This document shows positions 55,841 to 63,280 of a stretch of DNA of 64,000 bases, in pieces (positions within the stretch are counted from its first letter, which is position 1; each line of letters starts with the position of its first letter). The stretch is from Streptomyces griseochromogenes (GTDB lineage Bacteria > Actinomycetota > Actinomycetes > Streptomycetales > Streptomycetaceae): assembly GCF_001542625.1 (NCBI RefSeq), contig NZ_CP016279.1, positions 3,472,001-3,536,000 on the forward strand, given 5' to 3'. The translations under genes were made by a program, and so were the position numbers. The notes under the pieces are model-generated. The model was not told where the DNA came from. It did not search any database and worked only from the letters and a program-made list of their open reading frames with translations.

Positions 55841-57628
55841 TTGCCGACCGCCATCGTCACCGGTCAGCCGGTCCCCGGATCGTCGCTCGAGAACGATCTG
55901 CGGTCCCTCGGCTTCGACGTGCGCGCGGCCACCGACGCCGCCGAGGCGGAGACCCTGCTCGCCGCCGTCCCCGCCGACCGGCGCGTCGCCCTCGTCGACG
56001 CCCGCTTCGTCGGCCACGTGCACGCACTCCGGCTCGGCCTCACCGACCCGCGCTTCGACCTCGCCGCCGTCCCGGGCGCCGTCACCGCCCAGCCGGCCGC
56101 CCGGCCGGCCCTGACCCGGGCGCTGGCCCGCGAGACCTCCGCCGGCGGCGGTACGGCGGTGGCCGTGGACAGCGTCGCCGACCGCCTCGTCACCGCCCTC
56201 GGCACCGACGGCTGCGAGGTCCACCGGCCCGAACTGGGCAGCCTGGTCGCCGCCGTCCCGGCCGACCCGCAGGGCCGCAACGAGGCCCGGCAGGCCGTCG
56301 CCGCCGTCGACGACGAGGCGATACGCCTGAAGTCGGCCGTGAAGTCCCGCGACGGCTTCTTCACCACGTTCTTCATCAGCCCGTACTCGCGCTACATCGC
56401 CCGCTGGTGCGCCCGCCGGGGCCTGACCCCCAACCAGGTCACCACCGCCTCGCTGCTCACCGCCCTGATCGCGGCGGGCTGCGCGGCGACCGGCACCCGG
56501 GGCGGGTTCATCGCGGCCGGCGTGCTGTTGATCGCCTCGTTCGTGCTGGACTGCGCCGACGGCCAGCTCGCCCGCTACGCCCTGAAGTACTCCACCCTCG
56601 GCGCCTGGCTCGATGCCACCTTCGACCGGGCCAAGGAGTACGCCTACTACGCCGGTCTCGCCCTCGGCGCCGCTCGCGGCGGCGACGACGTGTGGGCGCT
56701 CGCCCTCGGCGCGATGATCCTGCAGACCTGTCGGCACGTGGTCGACTTCTCCTTCAACGAGGCCAACCACGACGCCGCCGCCAACACCAGCCCCACCGCG
56801 GCCCTCTCCGACAAGCTGGACAGCGTCGGCTGGACGGTCTGGGCGCGCCGGATGATAGTCCTGCCCATCGGTGAGCGCTGGGCGATGATCGCCCTCCTCA
56901 CCGCGGCCACCACCCCCCGCATCACCTTCTACGTGCTGCTCGCCGGCTGCGCCTTCGCCGCGACGTACACCACGGCCGGCCGGGTGCTGCGGTCCCTGAC
57001 CCGCAAGGCACAGCGGACGGACCGGGCCGCCCAGGCCCTGGCGGACCTCGCCGACAACGGCCCGGTCGCCTCCCGCATGGCGCATCTCACCCGCGTCCGC
57101 TTCGGTGCCCCGCTGCTGGTGGCCCTGGCCGGCACGGCCGTCCTCGCCGTCTCCCTCTTCTCCGGGAGGACCTGGGCGCCGGTCGCCGGTGCCTTCGTCT
57201 ACGCCGTCACCTCGGGCCAGGCCCTGTGCCGCCCCCTCAAGGGCGCCCTCGACTGGCTCGTCCCCCCGCTGTTCCGGGCCGCCGAATACGGCACCGTCCT
57301 CGTCCTCGCGAGTAAAGCTGGGGTAAACGGGGCGCTTCCTGCGGCTTTCGGCCTGGTGGCCGCCGTCGCCTACCATCACTACGACACGGTGTACCGCATC
57401 CGCGGCAACGCCGGAGCGCCGCCGGCCTGGCTGGTGCGCGCCGTCGGGGGGCAGGAGGGGCGGACACTGCTCGTCACCCTGCTGGCCGCGCTGCTCACCG
57501 CTGGGCAGTTCAAGGTCGCGCTCACGGTCCTCGCCGTGATCGTCGCCCTGGTGGTGCTCGTCGAGAGCATCCGCTTCTGGGTGTCCGCTGGGGCACCCGC
57601 CGTACACGACGAAGGAGAACCCGCATGA
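55841..57628 (+). CDS. CDP-alcohol phosphatidyltransferase-family protein, large multi-domain form
   Basis: 595 residues, TTG start after GGGAG. Residues 1-165 look like a degenerate nucleotidyltransferase domain (ends near VDDEAIRLKSAVKSRDG). Residues about 180-400 form a CDP-alcohol phosphotransferase: the full motif D237-x2-D240-G-x2-A-R-x8-G254-x3-D258-x3-D262 is intact. The C-terminal part has more membrane segments. Such enzymes transfer a phospho-alcohol from a CDP carrier. It overlaps the next gene by ATGA. The overall layout recalls fused cytidylyltransferase/phosphotransferases for inositol phosphodiesters, but the substrate is unknown. Confidence 0.85.
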   Translation: MPTAIVTGQPVPGSSLENDLRSLGFDVRAATDAAEAETLLAAVPADRRVALVDARFVGHVHALRLGLTDPRFDLAAVPGAVTAQPAARPALTRALARETSAGGGTAVAVDSVADRLVTALGTDGCEVHRPELGSLVAAVPADPQGRNEARQAVAAVDDEAIRLKSAVKSRDGFFTTFFISPYSRYIARWCARRGLTPNQVTTASLLTALIAAGCAATGTRGGFIAAGVLLIASFVLDCADGQLARYALKYSTLGAWLDATFDRAKEYAYYAGLALGAARGGDDVWALALGAMILQTCRHVVDFSFNEANHDAAANTSPTAALSDKLDSVGWTVWARRMIVLPIGERWAMIALLTAATTPRITFYVLLAGCAFAATYTTAGRVLRSLTRKAQRTDRAAQALADLADNGPVASRMAHLTRVRFGAPLLVALAGTAVLAVSLFSGRTWAPVAGAFVYAVTSGQALCRPLKGALDWLVPPLFRAAEYGTVLVLASKAGVNGALPAAFGLVAAVAYHHYDTVYRIRGNAGAPPAWLVRAVGGQEGRTLLVTLLAALLTAGQFKVALTVLAVIVALVVLVESIRFWVSAGAPAVHDEGEPA

Positions 57629-58377
57629 TCGGCCTCGTGCTGGCGGCCGGCGCCGGACGGCGTCTGCGCCCCTACACCGACAGCCTTCCCAAGGCTCTGG
57701 TGCCAGTGGGCCCTGCGGGCATAGAGGACTCGATCACCGTGCTCGACCTCACTCTCGGCAACTTCGCCGAGATCGGTCTGACCGAGGTCGCGGTCATCGT
57801 CGGCTACCGCAAGGAGGCCGTGTACGAGCGCAAGGCGGCCCTGGAGGCGAAGTACGGCCTCAAGCTCACCCTGATCGACAACGACAAGGCCGAGGAGTGG
57901 AACAACGCCTACTCCCTGTGGTGCGGCCGTGACGCCCTCAAGGACGGTGTGATCCTCGCCAACGGCGACACCGTCCACCCGGTCTCCGTCGAGAAGACGC
58001 TGCTCGCCGCGCGGGGCGAGGGCAAGAAGATCATCCTCGCCCTCGACACCGTGAAGTCCCTCGCGGACGAGGAGATGAAGGTCGTCGTCGACCCCGAGAA
58101 GGGCATGACGAAGATCACCAAGCTGATGGACCCCGCCGAGGCCACCGGCGAGTACATCGGCGTCACCCTCATCGAGGGCGACGCCGCCCCCGAGCTGGCC
58201 GACGCGCTGAAGACGGTCTGGGAGACCGACCCGCAGCAGTTCTACGAGCACGGCTACCAGGAGCTGGTCAACCGCGGCTTCCGGATCGACGTGGCACCGA
58301 TCGGTGACGTCAAGTGGGTCGAGATCGACAACCACGACGACCTCGCCAAGGGACGGGAGATCGCGTGCCGCTACTGA
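57625..58377 (+). CDS. Sugar/polyol-phosphate nucleotidyltransferase
   Basis: 250 residues. The signature LVLAAGAGRRLRP and LPKALVPVG binds NTP; VILANGDTVHP carries the metal Asp and KWVEIDNHDDL lies near the C-terminus. The size and motifs resemble phosphocholine-, inositol-1-phosphate- or glycerol-phosphate cytidylyltransferases. In this operon it most likely makes the CDP-activated polyol used by the two CDP-alcohol phosphotransferases. It overlaps its neighbours on both sides (4 and 13 bp), a sign of tight coupling. Confidence 0.88.
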   Translation: MIGLVLAAGAGRRLRPYTDSLPKALVPVGPAGIEDSITVLDLTLGNFAEIGLTEVAVIVGYRKEAVYERKAALEAKYGLKLTLIDNDKAEEWNNAYSLWCGRDALKDGVILANGDTVHPVSVEKTLLAARGEGKKIILALDTVKSLADEEMKVVVDPEKGMTKITKLMDPAEATGEYIGVTLIEGDAAPELADALKTVWETDPQQFYEHGYQELVNRGFRIDVAPIGDVKWVEIDNHDDLAKGREIACRY

Positions 58378-59426
58378 CCCGGCTCATTCCCTCGCCGGTC
58401 GTCGTCGACATCCGCCCGGGTGCCCTGGACGACCTGGCCTGTGTCCTCGCCGACGAGCGCATCGCGCAGTCCGGCCGGCTCGCCGTCGCCGTCAGCGGCG
58501 GCTCCGGCACCAAGCTGCGCGAGCGCATCGCCCCCTCGCTGCCCGGCGCCTCCTGGTACGAGGTCGGCGGCGGCACCCTCGACGACGCGATCCGGCTGGC
58601 CGGAGAGATGAAATCCGGCCACTACGACGCGGTGGTCGGGCTCGGCGGCGGCAAGATCATCGACTGCGCCAAGTTCGCCGCGGCGCGCATCGGCCTGCCC
58701 CTGGTCGCCGTGCCGACGAACCTCGCGCACGACGGCCTGTGCTCGCCGGTCGCCACGCTCGACAACGACGCCGGGCGCGGCTCCTACGGTGTGCCGAACC
58801 CGATCGGTGTCGTCATCGACCTGGACGTGATCCGCGAGGCCCCGGCCCGCTTCGTCCGGGCCGGCATCGGCGACGCGATCTCCAACATCAACGCGGTCGC
58901 GGACTGGGAGCTGTCCAACCGCGTCAACGGCGAGAAGATCGACGGTCTCGCCGCGGCCATGGCCCGTCAGGCCGGCGAGGCGGTCCTGCGCCACCCCGGC
59001 GGCATCGGCGACAACGACTTCCTCCAGGTGCTCGCCGAGGCGCTGGTCCTCAGCGGTATCTCGATGTCGATCTCCGGCGACTCCCGGCCGTCCTCCGGCT
59101 CCTGCCACGAGATCAACCACGCCTTCGACCTGCTGTTCCCCAAGCGGGCGGCCGCCCATGGCGAACAGTGCGGGCTCGGCGCGGCCTTCGCGATGTATCT
59201 GCGCGGAGCCCACGAGGAGGCGGCCCACCAGGCCGGGGTGCTACGCCGGCACGGGCTTCCGGTGCTGCCGGAGGAGATCGGCTTCACGGTGGACGAGTTC
59301 GTCCGCGCCGTGGAGTTCGCCCCGGAGACCAGGCCCGGCCGCTACACGATCCTCGAACACCTCGACCTCAAGCCGAACCAGATCAAGGACATCTACGCGG
59401 ACTATGTCAAGGCCATCGGTAGCTGA
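58365..59426 (+). CDS. Glycerol-1-phosphate dehydrogenase-like (iron-containing ADH/EgsA fold)
   Basis: 353 residues, GTG start inside the previous gene. NAD-binding features are VVGLGGGKIIDCAKFAAARIG and VPTNLAHDGLCSPVAT. The metal site is spread over GIGDAISN, SGSCHEINHAFD and HGEQCGLGAAF. This pattern is that of sn-glycerol-1-phosphate dehydrogenases (archaeal EgsA, Bacillus AraM). In bacteria this enzyme makes the glycerol enantiomer not used in ordinary phospholipids. Beside a nucleotidyltransferase and CDP-alcohol phosphotransferases it would supply the polyol phosphate. A different dihydroxyacetone-type substrate is possible. Confidence 0.87.
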   Translation: MPLLTRLIPSPVVVDIRPGALDDLACVLADERIAQSGRLAVAVSGGSGTKLRERIAPSLPGASWYEVGGGTLDDAIRLAGEMKSGHYDAVVGLGGGKIIDCAKFAAARIGLPLVAVPTNLAHDGLCSPVATLDNDAGRGSYGVPNPIGVVIDLDVIREAPARFVRAGIGDAISNINAVADWELSNRVNGEKIDGLAAAMARQAGEAVLRHPGGIGDNDFLQVLAEALVLSGISMSISGDSRPSSGSCHEINHAFDLLFPKRAAAHGEQCGLGAAFAMYLRGAHEEAAHQAGVLRRHGLPVLPEEIGFTVDEFVRAVEFAPETRPGRYTILEHLDLKPNQIKDIYADYVKAIGS

Positions 59427-60183
59427 ACTCCGTCCGGTCGTCCACCCCGCCGGGGTGAAGGACCGGCGCAGCGGTGAGCACTGGGCGGGACGCCTCTACA
59501 TGCGTGAGGTGTCCCTGCGCGTCGACCGCTACCTGGTGAACACCAGGGTCACGCCCAACCAGCTCACGTACCTGATGACCGTCTGCGGCGTGCTCGCGGC
59601 CCCGGCCCTGCTGGTGCCGGGGATCGCGGGAGCCGTGCTCGGTGTGCTCGCCACCCAGCTGTACCTGCTGCTGGACTGCGTCGACGGCGAGATCGCCCGC
59701 TGGAAGAAGCAGTACTCCCTCGGCGGGGTCTACCTGGACCGCGTCGGCGCCTACCTGACCGACGCGGCGGTCCTGGTCGGCCTCGGCCTGCGCGCCGCCG
59801 ACCTGTGGGGGAGCGGGCGCATCGACTGGCTGTGGGCCTTCCTCGGCACCCTCGCCGCCCTCGGCGCGATCCTGATCAAGGCCGAGACCGACCTCGTCGG
59901 CGTCGCCCGGCACCAGGCAGGGAAGCCGCCGGTCCAGGAGGCGGCCTCCGAGCCGCGCTCCTCCGGAATGGCGCTGGCCCGCCGGGCCGCCTCGGCGCTG
60001 AAGTTCCACCGGCTCATCCTCGGTATCGAGGCCTCGCTGCTGATCCTGGTCCTCGCGATCGCGGACCAGATCCACGGCGATCTGTTCTTCACCCGGCTCG
60101 GCACCGCCGTGCTCGCCGGCATCGCCCTGCTGCAGACCCTGCTGCACCTGGTGTCCATCCTCGCCTCCAGCAGGCTGAGGTGA
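59404..60183 (+). CDS. CDP-alcohol phosphatidyltransferase-family protein with an altered motif
   Basis: 259 residues from ATG 59404, overlapping the dehydrogenase gene by 23 bp. After HWAGRLYMREVSLRVDRYLV comes RVTPNQLTYLMTVCGV and the catalytic region: D91-x2-D94-G-x2-A-R-x8-G108-x3-D112-x3-A116. The last position should be Asp, the general base of the family, but is Ala here. About six membrane segments are predicted. It may use another base or act on a special substrate. The start could instead be further in; the ribosome site is weak. Confidence 0.85.
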   Translation: MSRPSVAELRPVVHPAGVKDRRSGEHWAGRLYMREVSLRVDRYLVNTRVTPNQLTYLMTVCGVLAAPALLVPGIAGAVLGVLATQLYLLLDCVDGEIARWKKQYSLGGVYLDRVGAYLTDAAVLVGLGLRAADLWGSGRIDWLWAFLGTLAALGAILIKAETDLVGVARHQAGKPPVQEAASEPRSSGMALARRAASALKFHRLILGIEASLLILVLAIADQIHGDLFFTRLGTAVLAGIALLQTLLHLVSILASSRLR

Positions 60184-60188
60184 GCGGC

Positions 60189-61061
60189 ATGAAGGTCGGC
60201 GCGGTCATCATCACCATGGGCAACCGGCCCGAGGAACTGCGTGCCCTGCTCGACTCGGTCGCCAAGCAGGACGGCGACCGGGTCGAGGTGGTCGTCGTCG
60301 GCAACGGCTCGCCCGTCCCGGACGTCCCCGAAGGCGTACGGACCATGGAGCTGCCCGAGAACCTGGGCATCCCTGGCGGCCGCAACGTCGGCATAGAGGC
60401 CTTCGGGCCCAGTGGCCGCGATGTCGACATACTGCTTTTCCTCGACGACGACGGACTGCTCGCCCGGCACGACACCGCCGAGCTGTGCCGTCAGGCGTTC
60501 GAGGCCAACCCGAAGCTCGGCATCATCAGCTTCCGGATCGCCGACCCGGACACGGGCGAGACCCAGCGCCGGCATGTACCGAGGCTGCGCGCCTCCGACC
60601 CGATGCGTTCCTCCCGGGTCACCACCTTCCTCGGCGGCGCCAACGCCGTCCGCACCCGGGTCTTCGCCGAAGCCGGTGTGCTCCCGGACGAGTTCTTCTA
60701 CGCCCACGAGGAAACCGACCTGGCATGGCGGGCCCTCGACGCGGGCTGGATGATCGACTACCGGTCCGACATGGTGCTGCACCACCCGACGACCGCGCCC
60801 TCCCGGCACGCGGTGTACCACCGCATGGTGGCCCGCAACCGGGTCTGGCTGGCCCGCCGCAACCTGCCCGTGCTCCTCGTCCCCGTCTACCTCGGGGTCT
60901 GGCTGCTGCTCACCCTCCTGCGCCGCCCGTCGGTGCCGGCCCTGAAGGCCTGGTTCGGCGGCTTCAGAGAGGGCTGGACCACTTCGTGCGGCCCCCGTCG
61001 CCCCATGCGCTGGCGTACCGTGTGGAGGCTCACCCGACTGGGCCGGCCCCCGGTCATCTGA
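60189..61061 (+). CDS. Family 2 glycosyltransferase
   Basis: 290 residues. GT-A fold with VGAVIITMGNRPEELRALLDSV at the N-terminus, NLGIPGGRNVGI, the metal motif LLFLDDDG, then FLGGANAVRTRVF and the catalytic EETDLAWRALDAG. The layout is like rhamnosyl- or galactofuranosyltransferases acting on cell-wall polymers. A C-terminal hydrophobic stretch (VYLGVWLLLTLLRRP) may bring it to the membrane. It starts five bases after the preceding gene and probably decorates or extends the polymer made by this operon. Confidence 0.9.
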   Translation: MKVGAVIITMGNRPEELRALLDSVAKQDGDRVEVVVVGNGSPVPDVPEGVRTMELPENLGIPGGRNVGIEAFGPSGRDVDILLFLDDDGLLARHDTAELCRQAFEANPKLGIISFRIADPDTGETQRRHVPRLRASDPMRSSRVTTFLGGANAVRTRVFAEAGVLPDEFFYAHEETDLAWRALDAGWMIDYRSDMVLHHPTTAPSRHAVYHRMVARNRVWLARRNLPVLLVPVYLGVWLLLTLLRRPSVPALKAWFGGFREGWTTSCGPRRPMRWRTVWRLTRLGRPPVI

Positions 61062-61129
61062 CAAGCTCGTCGGTGCGGGGCGCGCGTTCCCGGTGCGCCC
61101 GGGGAGGGATCCGACGACGCCCGCGAACG

Positions 61130-61198
61130 ATGAATCCGACGCAGCCGACGCACATGACGCACAACGACGTACCCGAAGACGAAAGCTTCCTCCTGTGA
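61130..61198 (+). CDS. Possible 22-residue leader ORF of the exporter genes
   Basis: ATG 61130 to TGA 61198 encodes a short polar peptide rich in Thr, His, Asp and Glu. Its stop overlaps the GTG of the permease gene (GTGA), so its translation could couple the two. The nearest purine-rich ribosome site is 22 bases upstream, which is too far, so it may not be translated. Confidence 0.35.
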   Translation: MNPTQPTHMTHNDVPEDESFLL

Positions 61199-62124
61199 GT
61201 GAGACAACGCATGACGGCGGTGTCGCGGTGACCGCGGCCCCGTCACCCGACGAGGGACTGACGGCGGCGCAGCTCGCCGCCAAGTACGGGCTCGCCGTGA
61301 GCGGCGCCCGGCCCTCCCTCGTCGAGTACGTCCGTCAGCTGTGGGGACGGCGCCACTTCGTCCTCGCCTTCTCCCAGGCGAAGCTGACCGCGCAGTACAG
61401 CCAGGCCAAGCTCGGCCAGCTCTGGCAGGTGGCGACGCCCCTGCTGAACGCGGCCGTGTACTACTTCATCTTCGGCGTCATCCTGCACGCGAGCAAAGGC
61501 ATGTCCAAGGACGTGTACATCCCGTTCCTGGTCACGGGCGTGTTCGTCTTCACGTTCACGCAGAGCTCGGTCATGACGGGCGTCCGCGCCATCTCCGGCA
61601 ACCTCGGCCTGGTGCGCGCCCTGCACTTCCCGCGCGCCTCGCTGCCCATCTCCTTCTCCCTGCAGCAGCTGCAGCAGCTGCTCTTCTCGATGATCGTGCT
61701 GTTCGTCGTCGCGATAGGATTCGGCAGCTACCCGAGCGCCTCCTGGCTGCTGATCGTGCCGGTCCTGGTGCTGCAGTTCCTGTTCAACACCGGGCTCGCG
61801 CTGATCGTGGCCCGCATGGGCGCCAAGACGCCGGACCTCGCCCAGCTGATGCCGTTCATCCTGCGCACCTGGATGTACACGTCCGGTGTCATGTTCTCCA
61901 TCAACAAGATGATGGAGGGCCGCTCCGAGCTGTCGGTCCGGCTGCTCGAGGTCAACCCGGCCGCCGTCTACATGGACCTGATGCGCTACGCGCTGATCGA
62001 CGGCTACCACGCCTCGAACCTGCCGCCGCACGTGTGGGCCATCGCCCTGTTCTGGGCCGTGGTCGTCTTCGCCGGCGGTTTCGTGTACTTCTGGAAGGCG
62101 GAGGAGAGGTACGGCCGTGGCTGA
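61195..62124 (+). CDS. ABC-2-type polysaccharide exporter permease (TagG/Wzm-like)
   Basis: 309 residues from GTG 61195. A cytoplasmic N-terminus with an amphipathic segment (YVRQLWGRRHFVLAFSQAKLTAQYSQAKLGQLWQVATPLL) leads into about six membrane helices: VYYFIFGVIL, FLVTGVFVFTFTQ, LLFSMIVLFVVAIGFG and so on. This is the pattern of permeases that export lipid-linked teichoic acids or O-antigens. It overlaps the ATPase gene by 8 bp. The cargo is presumably the product of the upstream operon genes. Confidence 0.92.
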   Translation: MSETTHDGGVAVTAAPSPDEGLTAAQLAAKYGLAVSGARPSLVEYVRQLWGRRHFVLAFSQAKLTAQYSQAKLGQLWQVATPLLNAAVYYFIFGVILHASKGMSKDVYIPFLVTGVFVFTFTQSSVMTGVRAISGNLGLVRALHFPRASLPISFSLQQLQQLLFSMIVLFVVAIGFGSYPSASWLLIVPVLVLQFLFNTGLALIVARMGAKTPDLAQLMPFILRTWMYTSGVMFSINKMMEGRSELSVRLLEVNPAAVYMDLMRYALIDGYHASNLPPHVWAIALFWAVVVFAGGFVYFWKAEERYGRG

Positions 62125-62920
62125 GCAGAACATCGCCGAACAGGACATCCGGGACCCGCGCCCGACGGTCATCGCGGACGACCTGCACATCGTCTACCGG
62201 GTCAACGGAGCCAAGACCGGCAAGGGCAGCGCGACGGCGGCCCTCAGCCGCATTCTCAGGCGAGGCTCCGACGACTCGGCGCGCGGGGTGCGCAAGGTGC
62301 ACGCCGTGCGCGGTGTCTCCTTCGTCGCCTACCGCGGCGAGGCCATCGGCCTGATCGGCTCCAACGGCTCCGGCAAGTCCACGCTGCTGCGCGCCATCGC
62401 CGGCCTGCTGCCCGCCGAGAAGGGCAAGGTCTACACCGACGGCCAGCCCTCGCTGCTCGGTGTGAACGCGGCCCTGATGAACGACCTGACCGGAGAGCGG
62501 AACGTCATCCTCGGCGGTCTCGCCATGGGCATGTCCCGTGAGCAGGTCAAGGAGCGCTACCAGGACATCGTCGACTTCTCCGGGATCAACGAGAAGGGCG
62601 ACTTCATCACGCTGCCGATGCGGACGTACTCCTCCGGCATGGCTGCCCGGCTGCGCTTCTCCATCGCCGCCGCCAAGGACCACGACGTCCTCATGATCGA
62701 CGAGGCCCTCGCCACCGGCGACCGCAAGTTCCAGAAGCGCTCCGAGGAGCGCATCCGGGAGCTGCGCAAGGAAGCCGGCACGGTGTTTCTGGTCAGTCAC
62801 AACAACAAGTCCATCCGCGACACCTGCAACCGTGTCCTGTGGCTGGAACGCGGCGAACTGCGCATGGACGGACCCACCGAAGAGGTCCTCAAGGAGTACG
62901 AGAAGTTCACGGGCAAGTAG
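62117..62920 (+). CDS. ABC exporter ATPase (TagH/Wzt-like)
   Basis: 267 residues, GTG start. Walker A GSNGSGKST, signature YSSGMAARLRFSIA, Walker B DVLMIDEAL and the switch His in VSHNNKSIRD are present. The N-terminal insert before the core (RVNGAKTGKGSATAALSRIL) is usual for TagH-type proteins, but the large C-terminal substrate-binding domain of Wzt is missing, so export probably does not need recognition of a terminal cap. It pairs with the preceding permease and closes the polymer operon. Confidence 0.93.
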   Translation: MAEQNIAEQDIRDPRPTVIADDLHIVYRVNGAKTGKGSATAALSRILRRGSDDSARGVRKVHAVRGVSFVAYRGEAIGLIGSNGSGKSTLLRAIAGLLPAEKGKVYTDGQPSLLGVNAALMNDLTGERNVILGGLAMGMSREQVKERYQDIVDFSGINEKGDFITLPMRTYSSGMAARLRFSIAAAKDHDVLMIDEALATGDRKFQKRSEERIRELRKEAGTVFLVSHNNKSIRDTCNRVLWLERGELRMDGPTEEVLKEYEKFTGK

Positions 62921-63214
62921 CCCGGGTTCGGCCGGAGCCCGCCGGAACTCCCGGTGGGGCCCGCGTCCGCAAAGGAAGCGTCAACTCGCTCTGGTCTTAG
63001 GAATCTTGACGCCAATCGGTGTGTTGTTGTGATGCGCAGGACACCCCGCCTGACCTCGCTGCGTTGTACAACGTAAGCTGTACCGGTCCCGGAAAGCGGC
63101 AAGTGGGGCGATAATGCGCGACAGCCTTTGCCGGGCAGCCCGGCGGAAGTCCGGGCGGCGTGTCCGAAATAGTGTGTATTGGGTCGGCAGTGTAGAACGG
63201 GAGATGTGACGGCA
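62921..63214. other. Intergenic region before the hopanoid genes
   Basis: About 290 bp, less GC-rich than elsewhere. It ends the exporter operon and should hold the hopanoid promoter. TTGACG near 63006 is a possible -35. No gene is seen here; a palindrome is listed separately. Confidence 0.45.
63062..63073. promoter_or_regulatory. Perfect 12-bp palindrome upstream of hpnC
   Basis: CGTTGTACAACG reads the same on both strands. It lies about 215 bp before the hpnC start in the presumed promoter region and may bind a dimeric regulator of hopanoid synthesis. Confidence 0.45.
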
Positions 63215-63280
63215 ATGGTTACGGAAACTCCCCAGCTCAGCGCAGTATGTGCCGTCCCCGCCCAGGGCAGCGCGCGGTGA
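63215..63280 (+). CDS. Possible 21-residue leader ORF before hpnC
   Basis: ATG 63215 opens a frame MVTETPQLSAVCAV... that ends at TGA 63278-63280, overlapping the hpnC GTG (GTGA). GGGAG lies 11 bases upstream, an acceptable distance. Like the one before the exporter permease, it would couple its translation to the next gene. No function is known. Confidence 0.4.
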   Translation: MVTETPQLSAVCAVPAQGSAR

